Origin: Nitratireductor sp.
GTDB lineage: Bacteria; Pseudomonadota; Alphaproteobacteria; Rhizobiales; Rhizobiaceae
Length of the DNA stretch: 13,673 nt
Assembly: GCA_020441735.1 (NCBI GenBank)
Contig: JAGRLQ010000236.1
Location: 1-13,673 of the forward strand
Reading direction: 5' to 3'
In this document: positions 6,879-13,673 of the stretch, one piece after another
How positions within the stretch are numbered: the stretch's first letter is position 1
Layout: each line of letters opens with the position of its first letter
Translations under genes and position numbers: made by a program
The notes under the pieces: model-generated
Database searches by the model: none
Seen by the model: only the letters and a program-made list of their open reading frames with translations
What the model was told of the DNA's origin: nothing

Positions 6879-6951
6879 GCCTCCATCCGCTGATGCGGGC
6901 AGTTCTACCCAGCGATTGCCGGAGACTGCGTCTTTCGGGCAAAATGCGCTG

Positions 6952-8631
6952 ATGTTGCGCTATGCTCCGCATCTGGCGATTGCCATGCTGTCCGGCCCGA
7001 TCATCTTCGGCCTGCTGGCAACGCTGCTGCCCGCCTTCGGCTATTTTCCGGCACTGGGCGGCAATGAAATCACCGCCCGGCATTTCGCTACCCTGTTTGC
7101 CCAGCCGGGCCTGTGGCGTTCGGCCTGGATCAGCCTGTCGGCGGGCCTGATCACCACGCTTGTGTCACTGGCGCTCGTTATGGCTTTCTTCGCCGCCTGG
7201 TCGAACACGCGGTTCTTTGCCCGGGTGCAGCATCTGGTTTCGCCGCTGCTTTCCATTCCCCATGCCGCGGCGGCTTTCGGCTTTGCCTTCATGATTGCGC
7301 CTTCCGGCTGGATCATGCGCCTGATCTCGCCGGAACTGACCGGAATGACCCGCCCGCCGGATGTTCAGATTCTCAACGACCCCTGGGCTTTTGCCATGAT
7401 GGCGGGGCTGGTGATCAAGGAGATTCCCTTTCTCTTTCTGGTCATGCTGGCGGCGCTGCCGCAGGTAAGGCCGCTTGCCCATCAGAAGGTGGCAACCGGT
7501 CTCGGCTACGGCCGTATGGCGGGTTTCCTGCTGGTGCTCGGGCCTCCGCTCTACCGCCAGATGCGCCTCGCCGTATTTGCGGTGATCGCCTATGCAAGCT
7601 CGGTCGTCGATGTGGCGCTGATCCTCGGGCCAACCAATCCGGCACCACTGGCCGTTCGGCTGGTTGACTGGATGAACGATCCCGATCTGACGCGCCGGTT
7701 CATGGCTTCGGCAGGCGCGGTGTTGCAGTTTCTGCTGACCGGCATGGCATTGCTCATCTGGCTGATGCTTGAACGATTGAGTGGCGTTGTGATGAAGCGG
7801 CTTGCTGCCTCCGGCCGCCGCTACAGCAAAGACCGTGCAGCACGCCTTGCCGCCGGTAGCGCCATGATGCTTGCTGCGGGGCTGGTGCTGGCTGGCCTCG
7901 GCGTACTCGCCATCTGGTCTTTCGCCGGCTACTGGGCCTTCCCCGATGCCCTGCCGTCTTCCTGGACGATGAAAACTTGGTCGCGGCATCTCGATGCCGT
8001 TGGCGCGCCGCTCGCTGTCACCATCGAAATCGCGCTTGCGGCCACCCTGATCGCCGTTATCGTCACGCTGGCCTGCCTTGAGCGCGAAACCCGCCTCGGC
8101 GACGGTGGCGGCAGCCGGGCACTCGGCATTCTCTACCTACCCCTGCTGGTGCCACAGCCAGCCTTTCTCTTTGGTCTTCAGATGCTGTTTCTGGCGGCGG
8201 GATTGAGCGGCTGGTTCTGGGCCGTGGTCATGGTTCATCTCGTCTTCGTCCTGCCTTACGTGTTTCTTTCTCTTTCAGATCCCTGGCGGGCGCTGGACGA
8301 ACGCTATGCGAAACTTGCCGCTTCGCTCGGCGCGCCGGTCAACCGCATCTTCTGGCGCATCCGTCTGCCCATGCTGTTGCGTGCGATCCTCGCTGCCGCT
8401 GCCATCGGCTTTGCCGTCTCCATCGGCCAGTACCTTCCCACCCTGCTGATCGGTGCCGGGCGCTGGCCCACGTTGACAACCGAAGCCGTCGGACTTGCCT
8501 CCGGTGGAGACCGTCGGGTGATCGGTGTCTACGCCTTTCTGCAGATGGCGTTGCCCTTTGCCGGTTTTCTCATCGCGACCCTCGTCCCAGCCTTGCTCTT
8601 CGCCAAGCGGAAGGGCATGAAAATCGGATGA
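6952..8631 (+). CDS. ynjC: ABC transporter permease, fused double-domain, YnjC-like
   Basis: A 559-residue inner-membrane protein with about 12 predicted transmembrane segments, six in each half. It carries two copies of the binding-protein-dependent permease domain fused in one chain, as in YnjC, ThiP and FbpB-type proteins. Each half has a cytoplasmic EAA-like coupling loop: KVATGLGYGRMAGFLLVLGP in the first, and YAKLAASLGAPVNRIFWRIR followed by LP in the second. The frame is open upstream to 6817, inside ynjB, but I prefer the ATG at 6952 because the first membrane helix follows directly (LRYAPHLAIAMLSGPIIFG). No good Shine-Dalgarno site precedes 6952; TTG at 6916 or an earlier codon is possible. 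The stop overlaps the ATPase start by 4 nt. Confidence 0.87.
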   Translation: MLRYAPHLAIAMLSGPIIFGLLATLLPAFGYFPALGGNEITARHFATLFAQPGLWRSAWISLSAGLITTLVSLALVMAFFAAWSNTRFFARVQHLVSPLLSIPHAAAAFGFAFMIAPSGWIMRLISPELTGMTRPPDVQILNDPWAFAMMAGLVIKEIPFLFLVMLAALPQVRPLAHQKVATGLGYGRMAGFLLVLGPPLYRQMRLAVFAVIAYASSVVDVALILGPTNPAPLAVRLVDWMNDPDLTRRFMASAGAVLQFLLTGMALLIWLMLERLSGVVMKRLAASGRRYSKDRAARLAAGSAMMLAAGLVLAGLGVLAIWSFAGYWAFPDALPSSWTMKTWSRHLDAVGAPLAVTIEIALAATLIAVIVTLACLERETRLGDGGGSRALGILYLPLLVPQPAFLFGLQMLFLAAGLSGWFWAVVMVHLVFVLPYVFLSLSDPWRALDERYAKLAASLGAPVNRIFWRIRLPMLLRAILAAAAIGFAVSIGQYLPTLLIGAGRWPTLTTEAVGLASGGDRRVIGVYAFLQMALPFAGFLIATLVPALLFAKRKGMKIG

Positions 8632-9302
8632 GCAAGAAAGCCGAACGCGCCCCTACCGCCACTGGCGGCTCCCTGTGTTTTCATGATGTAAGCATCGAGC
8701 TTGCCGGCCGCCGGCTGATCGATCTCGATACCTGCATCGGGCCGGGTGAAGTGTTGACGGTCATGGGACCGTCCGGTTGCGGAAAATCGAGCCTGCTTGC
8801 CTATGTGGCAGGGTTCCTCGATCCGGTATTCAAGGTTGCCGGAAGCGTCACCCTTGACGGCAGCGACATTACCGGATTGCCAGCCGAAGCCCGCAGGGTG
8901 GGACTGCTGTTTCAGGACGCGCTGCTGTTTCCTCACATGAGCGTCGGTGGAAACCTCGCCTTTGCCTTGCCTCATGATCCTGCGATGAACGCTGCCACGC
9001 GGAAAACCCGCATCGGGGAAGCCCTGGAAGAGGCGGGTCTTTCCGGCATGGCTGACCGTGATCCGGCAACGCTCTCCGGTGGCCAGCAATCGCGTGTTGC
9101 GCTGATGCGCGTGCTTCTGGCGCAGCCTTCGGCCCTGTTACTGGATGAGCCCTTCTCGAAACTCGATTCGGAACTGCGCCAGCAAATTCGCGATTTCGTC
9201 TTTGCCGAGGCCAAGAGCCGGCAACTGCCGGTGCTGCTGGTCACCCATGATCCCGCCGATGCAGCTGCTGCCAGTGGCCGCGTGATCGAACTGACCGGAT
9301 AG
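8628..9302 (+). CDS. ynjD: ABC transporter ATP-binding protein, YnjD-like
   Basis: A 224-residue ATPase that would power the importer formed with the two preceding genes. All nucleotide-binding motifs are intact: Walker A GPSGCGKS (47-54), Q-loop Gln96 in LLFQDALLFP, signature LSGGQ (149-153), Walker B LLLDE (170-174), D-loop SKLD (177-180) and switch His207 in VTHDP. There is no C-terminal regulatory (TOBE) domain, so the length is close to that of YnjD rather than of MalK- or PotA-type ATPases. It begins with an ATGA overlap on the permease stop, and hrpB follows after 5 bp, indicating one transcript. Confidence 0.92.
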   Translation: MSKKAERAPTATGGSLCFHDVSIELAGRRLIDLDTCIGPGEVLTVMGPSGCGKSSLLAYVAGFLDPVFKVAGSVTLDGSDITGLPAEARRVGLLFQDALLFPHMSVGGNLAFALPHDPAMNAATRKTRIGEALEEAGLSGMADRDPATLSGGQQSRVALMRVLLAQPSALLLDEPFSKLDSELRQQIRDFVFAEAKSRQLPVLLVTHDPADAAAASGRVIELTG

Positions 9303-9307
9303 CCGCC

Positions 9308-11833
9308 ATGTCGAGGTACGACAGCGCCGCCGCCGGCAATCTGCCGATTGATGGAGTTCTGCCGGAACTGTTGGAAGTGCTGGAAACTGATTCCGGCGCC
9401 GTGCTGGTGGCGGCGCCCGGCGCCGGCAAGACCACACGCGTGCCGCCGGCTCTGCTGTCATGCGGCTGGCTGGGAGAGAAGCGCATTCTGGTGCTGGAGC
9501 CGAGACGGCTTGCGGCCCGTTCTGCCGCCATTCACGTCGCTTCCCTGCTCGGTGAACCGGTTGGAAAGACGGTTGGCTATCGCGTCCGTCATGAAACGAA
9601 GGTTTCGAAGGAAACCCGGATCGAGCTCATCACCTCGGGCATCTTCACCCGCATGATCGTCGAAGATCCCGAGCTATCGGGTGTCGGCGCGGTTTTGTTC
9701 GACGAGTTTCACGAACGCAGTCTCGACAACGATCTGGGCCTTGCTTTGGCGCTAGACAGCCAGAAGGCGCTGCGCCCCGACCTGCGCCTTCTCCCCATGT
9801 CGGCAACGCTGGATGGCGCACGGGTTGCCACCTTGCTTGACGATGCGCCGGTGATCGAAAGCGAGGGCCGGTCCTATCCGGTGGAAATTGCCTATCGCCC
9901 GCGGCGGGCAGACGAACCCCTCGATCAGGCCATGGCGGCTGCGATCCGTCAGGCTGTGCGGGAGGATGATGGCAGCCTGCTCTGTTTCCTGCCGGGTCGG
10001 GGCGATATTCATCGGGTCCATGATCGGTTGAAGCAATCTCCCGGCCTGCCGAAAGACGCCGACATTCATCTTCTTTATGGCGCGCTTGACCCTAAGGATC
10101 AGTTCGCTGCCATCGCGCCACCTATTGAAGGGCGCCGCAAGATCGTGCTGGCAACATCGATTGCCGAAACCTCGCTCACCATTGAAGGCGTTACCACGGT
10201 CATCGATTCAGGTCTTGCCCGGGTTTCCCGCTACGACCCGGCAGCAGGTGTTTCGCGGCTGGAAACGGTGCGCGCGTCGCTCGCCTCTGTTACCCAGCGC
10301 GCCGGCAGGGCGGGCAGAACCGCGCCCGGCAGGGCAATCCGGTTGTGGCATGAGGGCCAGACCGCTTCCCTTGCCGAATTCGAGCGCCCGGAAATCCTTG
10401 AAAGCGATCTTTCCGGTCTGGTACTCGATCTCGCCGACTGGGGTGTTACCGATCCGCTGGCATTGAAATGGATTGATCCGCCGCCTGCTGCCATCTGGGA
10501 ATCATCGAAATCAGCGCTTCAGCACCTGGGCGCACTGGATGAAGCGGGCGCCATCACGTCAAAGGGCCGCGCCCTGCGCGCCCTGCCGGTTGGCCCGCGT
10601 CTGGCCGGCATGGTGCTTGCTGCCGCGCACTCACCATTCGTCAAACAAGCTGCACTGGCCGCCCTGCTGATTGAGGAACAGGGTATGGGAGGCCGCGATA
10701 CTGATCTTGAAGTCAGATTGGACCGCTTCCGGAATGAAAAAGGCGCTCGTGCGGACCGCATCCGGTCGGTTGAAGACAAGCTGGCAGAACAGGCCGCAGC
10801 CCATGGCGGAAAGCCGGAAATCGAATTGCCTCCGGAAATAACCCTCGGCGGGCTTGTCTCCCTCGCTTTTCCCGACCGTATTGCCGCCAATATGGGCCAG
10901 GTAGCGGATGGTTCGATTTCCTTTCGGCTGGCAAACGGCCGGCGCGCACGCCTTGGTGCAACAGAACAATTGTCGGAGGAAAAATACATCGTTGTGGCAG
11001 ACCTCCAGGGAACGGCGGCATCGGCCCGCACTCTTCTGGCAGCATCAACCAGCCTTGCTGAAATTCGCGCCCTGCATGGTGCCCGGATCGAGAAGAAGCG
11101 GGAAGTTCAGTTGGAACGGGCAGGTGGCGGGATCCGTGCCCGTCAGGTGGAACGGTTGGGGAATCTGGAACTTTCCATTCGCGCCGTCCCGCTGGAAGCA
11201 GGCGACCGGCTGGAAGAAGCCATCGCCAACCTCATTCGCGACGAAGGTCTCTTTTCCGCTCTGCCTGTCATGCAGGAAGAGCCGGTGTCCGGCTTGCTGG
11301 CAAGGCTGGCTTTCGCTCACCATCATTTGCCTGAGACGTTTCCGCCGGTGGACGAGGCATCACTTCTCCAAAAGGTCGATGACTGGTTGTTGCCGCTTCT
11401 GGCGGGAGTAAAAAGCGTTTCCGACATCACAGCACGGAAGATAAAGGATGGCCTGTATCTTTACGCTGGCCATGAGGTGATGATGCAGCTTGAAGAAATC
11501 GCTCCGGAGGATTGGCTGCTTCCCACCGGGCGACGCCAGCGCCTCGATTATGACGGTGGTGGCAAGGCCGTTCTGCGGGCCAGAGTGCAGGAGTTTTACG
11601 GCTTGACCCGCCATCCGGCGATCACGAGCCGTTTGATGCCGGCGCCGCTTCCGGTTACGCTCGAATTGCTGTCACCGGCCATGTGTCCGGTCCAGACCAC
11701 AACGGATCTGCCGGGGTTCTGGACGGGAAGCTGGCAGGACGTGCGGAAGGACATGCGAGGGCGCTATCCGAAGCATTTCTGGCCGGATGATCCGGCAGCG
11801 GCACAGGCAACCACCAGGGCAAAGCCGCGGTAA
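9308..11833 (+). CDS. hrpB: ATP-dependent RNA helicase HrpB
   Basis: An 841-residue DEAH-box helicase, close to the usual HrpB length of 800-850. In order it has motif I APGAGKTT (36-43), LEPRR (63-67, motif Ia), the motif II variant DEFH (132-135), SATLDG (165-170, motif III), TSIAETSLTIEGV (283-295, motifs IV-V) and QRAGRAGR (330-337, motif VI). Helicase-associated and HrpB C-terminal domains follow, the last ending near WPDDPAAA. The function of HrpB is poorly defined; it is presumed to unwind RNA or RNA-protein complexes in the cytosol. The gene begins 5 bp after ynjD with no clear Shine-Dalgarno site (GGAT only), so translational coupling is likely. Adjacency of hrpB to the actSR pair is known in rhizobia and supports the taxonomic call. 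Confidence 0.95.
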   Translation: MSRYDSAAAGNLPIDGVLPELLEVLETDSGAVLVAAPGAGKTTRVPPALLSCGWLGEKRILVLEPRRLAARSAAIHVASLLGEPVGKTVGYRVRHETKVSKETRIELITSGIFTRMIVEDPELSGVGAVLFDEFHERSLDNDLGLALALDSQKALRPDLRLLPMSATLDGARVATLLDDAPVIESEGRSYPVEIAYRPRRADEPLDQAMAAAIRQAVREDDGSLLCFLPGRGDIHRVHDRLKQSPGLPKDADIHLLYGALDPKDQFAAIAPPIEGRRKIVLATSIAETSLTIEGVTTVIDSGLARVSRYDPAAGVSRLETVRASLASVTQRAGRAGRTAPGRAIRLWHEGQTASLAEFERPEILESDLSGLVLDLADWGVTDPLALKWIDPPPAAIWESSKSALQHLGALDEAGAITSKGRALRALPVGPRLAGMVLAAAHSPFVKQAALAALLIEEQGMGGRDTDLEVRLDRFRNEKGARADRIRSVEDKLAEQAAAHGGKPEIELPPEITLGGLVSLAFPDRIAANMGQVADGSISFRLANGRRARLGATEQLSEEKYIVVADLQGTAASARTLLAASTSLAEIRALHGARIEKKREVQLERAGGGIRARQVERLGNLELSIRAVPLEAGDRLEEAIANLIRDEGLFSALPVMQEEPVSGLLARLAFAHHHLPETFPPVDEASLLQKVDDWLLPLLAGVKSVSDITARKIKDGLYLYAGHEVMMQLEEIAPEDWLLPTGRRQRLDYDGGGKAVLRARVQEFYGLTRHPAITSRLMPAPLPVTLELLSPAMCPVQTTTDLPGFWTGSWQDVRKDMRGRYPKHFWPDDPAAAQATTRAKPR

Positions 11834-11875
11834 GGGCAGGCAGGACAGAAGCGTGATGCTGCAGCAAAACCGGAT

Positions 11876-11884
11876 AGAGGTGGA
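11876..11884 (+). promoter_or_regulatory. Shine-Dalgarno site supporting the actS start
   Basis: AGAGGTGGA lies 7 nt before the ATG at 11892 and is the best ribosome-binding sequence in the hrpB-actS gap. A weaker AGGACAG (11842-11848) precedes the alternative GTG/ATG at 11853/11856, which would add 12-13 residues. Confidence 0.55.
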
Positions 11885-11891
11885 AAACGGC

Positions 11892-13187
11892 ATGTCGCCG
11901 GGCAATGGCGATAGTCTCGCCGTTCGCCTGAACACGACCATCCGTATCCGATGGCTGGCCGTTGCAGGGCAGGTCGCTGCGGTGCTGTTTGTCCATTTCG
12001 TCATGAGCTTCGACATGCTGCTCATGCCCTGCCTGCTGGTGATTGCCATGTCGGCATGGCTCAACCTGTTCCTGCGCTTCCGCTATCCGGGCAATGTTCG
12101 CTGGCGTGGCCGGGCGGTGATGGGGCTGCTGGCTTACGACATCCTGCAACTTGCCTCCCTGCTGTATCTCACCGGCGGTATTCAGAACCCGTTCTCGATC
12201 CTGCTGGTTGTGCCGGTTATCGTTTCGGCTGCGACACAACGCGCAAGATATACGGTTCCGCTATTCATACTGGCGATTTCCGCCACCACATTGCTGGTGT
12301 TCTTTCACCAGCCACTGCCCTGGTTCGAGCCGGGCGGGATCATTTTGCCACTGGAAATCAGGGCGGGCATATGGGTTGCAATTGCCTCCACCATGGCCTT
12401 CACCGCTGTTTACATGTTCCGTGTTGCAGATGAATCCCGAAAGCTTGCCGATGCCCTGTCTGCGACCGAACTGGTCCTGCAACGCGAACAACACATTTCC
12501 AATCTTGACGGGCTTGCCGCCGCTGCTGCTCATGAACTGGGAACGCCGCTGGCAACCATCTCGCTGGTTGCCAAGGAACTGCTGCGGGAAACAGCGGAAG
12601 GAACCAGCCTTCGGGAAGACGCGGAACTGCTGCACAGCCAGGCTGATCGCTGCCGGGAAATTCTCCGCAAAATCTCGACCCTTTCCTCGCAAGAGGATGC
12701 AAACATCGCCAGCCTTTCCATCGAGGTACTGCTCGAGGAAGTCGCTTCACCCTACCGGCAGGGTGAGATAACGCTTGATATCGAACTCGAGGGCGAATCG
12801 CCTCTACCGGTGACGCGGCGCAACGCGGCAGTGCTGTACGGTCTCGGCAATCTGCTGGAAAACGCCGTGGACTTTGCCGCCAGCTGGGTGGCGTTCACCG
12901 CCCGCTGGGACGAGCGCACGGTGGCGATCTCCATCAGGGATGACGGCAAGGGGTTTGCGCCAGCCATTCTTGAGCGTATCGGCGAACCGTTTGTTTCTCA
13001 CAGAAGTGCTGCCGACGTGACGTCGGGCGGCGGATTGGGGCTCGGCCTGTTCATTGCCAAAACCCTCCTGGAGCGCAGCGGCGCCACGCTGGTGTTCAGG
13101 AATCAGCCGGTAAAGGGCGGCGCAGAAGTTGAAGTCGCCTGGAATCGCGCCGATTTCGAGCGCAGCCTGCCGAAAATCGGTCCGTGA
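11892..13187 (+). CDS. actS: Redox-sensing histidine kinase ActS/RegB (PrrB)
   Basis: A 431-residue membrane sensor kinase of the RegB/PrrB/ActS family, which autophosphorylates under reducing or low-oxygen conditions and phosphorylates ActR/RegA. The N-terminal half has about six hydrophobic segments. The ubiquinone-associated motif GGIQNPF is at 95-101. The dimerisation/H-box AAAHELGTPLATI carries phospho-acceptor His214, and Cys254 (ADRCREIL) lies exactly 40 residues later, the same spacing as His225 and redox-active Cys265 in Rhodobacter RegB. ATPase boxes are N (GNLLENAVDFA, 319-329), G1 (DDGKGF, 350-355) and G2 (GGGLGLGLFIAK, 379-390). Alternative starts exist at 11856 and, open but inside hrpB, at 11787. 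It lies 58 bp after hrpB and 52 bp before actR. Confidence 0.92.
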   Translation: MSPGNGDSLAVRLNTTIRIRWLAVAGQVAAVLFVHFVMSFDMLLMPCLLVIAMSAWLNLFLRFRYPGNVRWRGRAVMGLLAYDILQLASLLYLTGGIQNPFSILLVVPVIVSAATQRARYTVPLFILAISATTLLVFFHQPLPWFEPGGIILPLEIRAGIWVAIASTMAFTAVYMFRVADESRKLADALSATELVLQREQHISNLDGLAAAAAHELGTPLATISLVAKELLRETAEGTSLREDAELLHSQADRCREILRKISTLSSQEDANIASLSIEVLLEEVASPYRQGEITLDIELEGESPLPVTRRNAAVLYGLGNLLENAVDFAASWVAFTARWDERTVAISIRDDGKGFAPAILERIGEPFVSHRSAADVTSGGGLGLGLFIAKTLLERSGATLVFRNQPVKGGAEVEVAWNRADFERSLPKIGP

Positions 13188-13208
13188 CAGGCGAAAGTTT
13201 TTTCTTTT
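13165..13208 (+). terminator. Weak stem-loop plus T-rich tract at the end of actS
   Basis: GCCTG (13165-13169) can pair with CAGGC (13188-13192), enclosing a small CCGA/TCGG hairpin (13170-13180). Five bases later comes TTTTTTCTTTT (13198-13208). The stem is weak and not adjacent to the T tract, so at most it would cause partial termination between kinase and regulator. The T-rich run may equally be part of an actR promoter. Confidence 0.25.
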
Positions 13209-13233
13209 CCATTTATCAGCCGGATTCTAAATT
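13205..13233 (+). promoter_or_regulatory. Possible actR promoter giving a leaderless transcript
   Basis: TTTTCC (13205-13210) and TAAATT (13228-13233) are 17 bp apart in a gap that is AT-rich compared with its surroundings. A start about 7 nt downstream would fall on the A of the actR ATG at 13240. No Shine-Dalgarno sequence is present before this ATG. The -35 match is poor, so this is a hypothesis. Confidence 0.25.
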
Positions 13234-13239
13234 AGCCCG

Positions 13240-13673
13240 ATGACGCAAGACACACAGACTGAATCAGGCCTCCCGGAAAATCACCGGCTGCTGCTGGTAG
13301 ACGATGACCGGCCTTTTCTGACCCGCCTCGGCCGGGCCATGGAATCGCGCGGCTTTGCCGTCGACATGGCCGAAACCATTGCCGATGCCGTTTCCCATGT
13401 GAAGGCAAATCCGCCCGATTTCGCCGTGGTCGACATGCGCCTTTCCGACGGCAATGGCCTCGACGTGATTGAGGTCATTCGCAAGGCAAAACCCGATTGC
13501 CGCGCCATCATCCTGACCGGCTACGGCAATATCGCCACGGCGGTGACCGCGGTGAAGCTGGGGGCCGTCGACTATCTGGCCAAGCCGGCCGATGCGGACG
13601 AGGTCTATGCGGCGCTGATGCGCAAGCCGGAAGACAGGGCCGAGCCGCCGGAAAATCCGATGTCGGCGGACCG
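13240..13673 (+). CDS. actR: Response regulator ActR/RegA (PrrA), partial at window end
   Basis: The first 144 complete codons are present, and the frame runs open off the right edge. The receiver domain is complete: acidic triad LLVDDDR (18-24), phospho-acceptor Asp65 in AVVDMRLSDG, Thr93 in ILTGYGNIATAV and Lys115 in DYLAKPADAD. The proline-rich linker EPPENPMSAD that follows is characteristic of RegA/ActR; the Fis-type helix-turn-helix expected after it is outside the window. Phosphorylated by ActS/RegB, the protein regulates redox- and oxygen-dependent genes such as those for CO2 and N2 fixation, respiratory oxidases and acid tolerance in its relatives. It starts 52 bp after actS with no visible Shine-Dalgarno sequence (CTAAATTAGCCCG precedes the ATG). 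Confidence 0.93.
   Translation, partial: MTQDTQTESGLPENHRLLLVDDDRPFLTRLGRAMESRGFAVDMAETIADAVSHVKANPPDFAVVDMRLSDGNGLDVIEVIRKAKPDCRAIILTGYGNIATAVTAVKLGAVDYLAKPADADEVYAALMRKPEDRAEPPENPMSAD

Noticed and set aside
11787..11891. N-terminal extension of actS into the end of hrpB
   Set aside because: The added residues are basic, unlike a sensor N-terminus, and the best ribosome-binding site precedes 11892. A start at 11856 remains possible.
1..13673. Mobile element, CRISPR array, tRNA/rRNA, phage, toxin-antitoxin or defence genes
   Set aside because: No transposase, integrase, repeat-spacer pattern or RNA gene was seen; the window is covered by conserved chromosomal genes with gaps of at most about 145 bp.

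Overview
The window looks like a stretch of core chromosome from an alphaproteobacterium, most likely of the Hyphomicrobiales (Rhizobiales). The reasons are the moderately GC-rich composition with little intergenic DNA, the gene order rpsA-sppA-ihfB-lapA at the left, a RegB/RegA (ActS/ActR) redox two-component pair next to hrpB at the right, and protein sequences typical of the group. Every complete gene lies on the + strand, and both ends of the window cut a gene. The genus cannot be fixed from the sequence alone.

Left block (1-2034): the last 36 codons of rpsA (ribosomal protein S1) followed by a clear intrinsic terminator; sppA (membrane-bound signal peptide peptidase); ihfB (integration host factor beta); and a small two-TM LapA/DUF1049 protein. 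In many rhizobia trpF follows lapA. Here the next gene is an RNA methyltransferase, so the familiar synteny ends at about 2035.

Middle block (2072-5569): four tightly packed genes that look like one operon. They are a RlmI/RlmK-like class I SAM methyltransferase, a SpoU/TrmH-family 2'-O-methyltransferase (8-nt overlap), lspA (lipoprotein signal peptidase; ATGA overlap) and an AcuI/YhdH-type medium-chain NADPH:acrylyl-CoA (quinone oxidoreductase-like) reductase. A 100-bp gap (5570-5669) follows, with a small hairpin and a possible weak promoter.

Right block (5670-13673): a complete ABC importer of the YnjBCD type (periplasmic binding protein, fused double permease, ATPase; substrate not established), then hrpB (DEAH-type helicase) five bases downstream. 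Next come actS/regB (membrane redox sensor kinase with the GG..NPF quinone motif, the H-box and a cysteine exactly 40 residues after the phospho-acceptor His) and the first 144 codons of actR/regA. Its HTH DNA-binding domain lies beyond the window.

I looked for mobile elements, CRISPR arrays, tRNAs, rRNAs, phage genes, toxin-antitoxin pairs and defence genes and saw none. I find no convincing evidence of an undescribed system. The observations most worth following up are the substrate-orphan YnjBCD importer wired to hrpB and the redox regulator, the actS-actR gap without a Shine-Dalgarno sequence, and the break in ancestral synteny after lapA.
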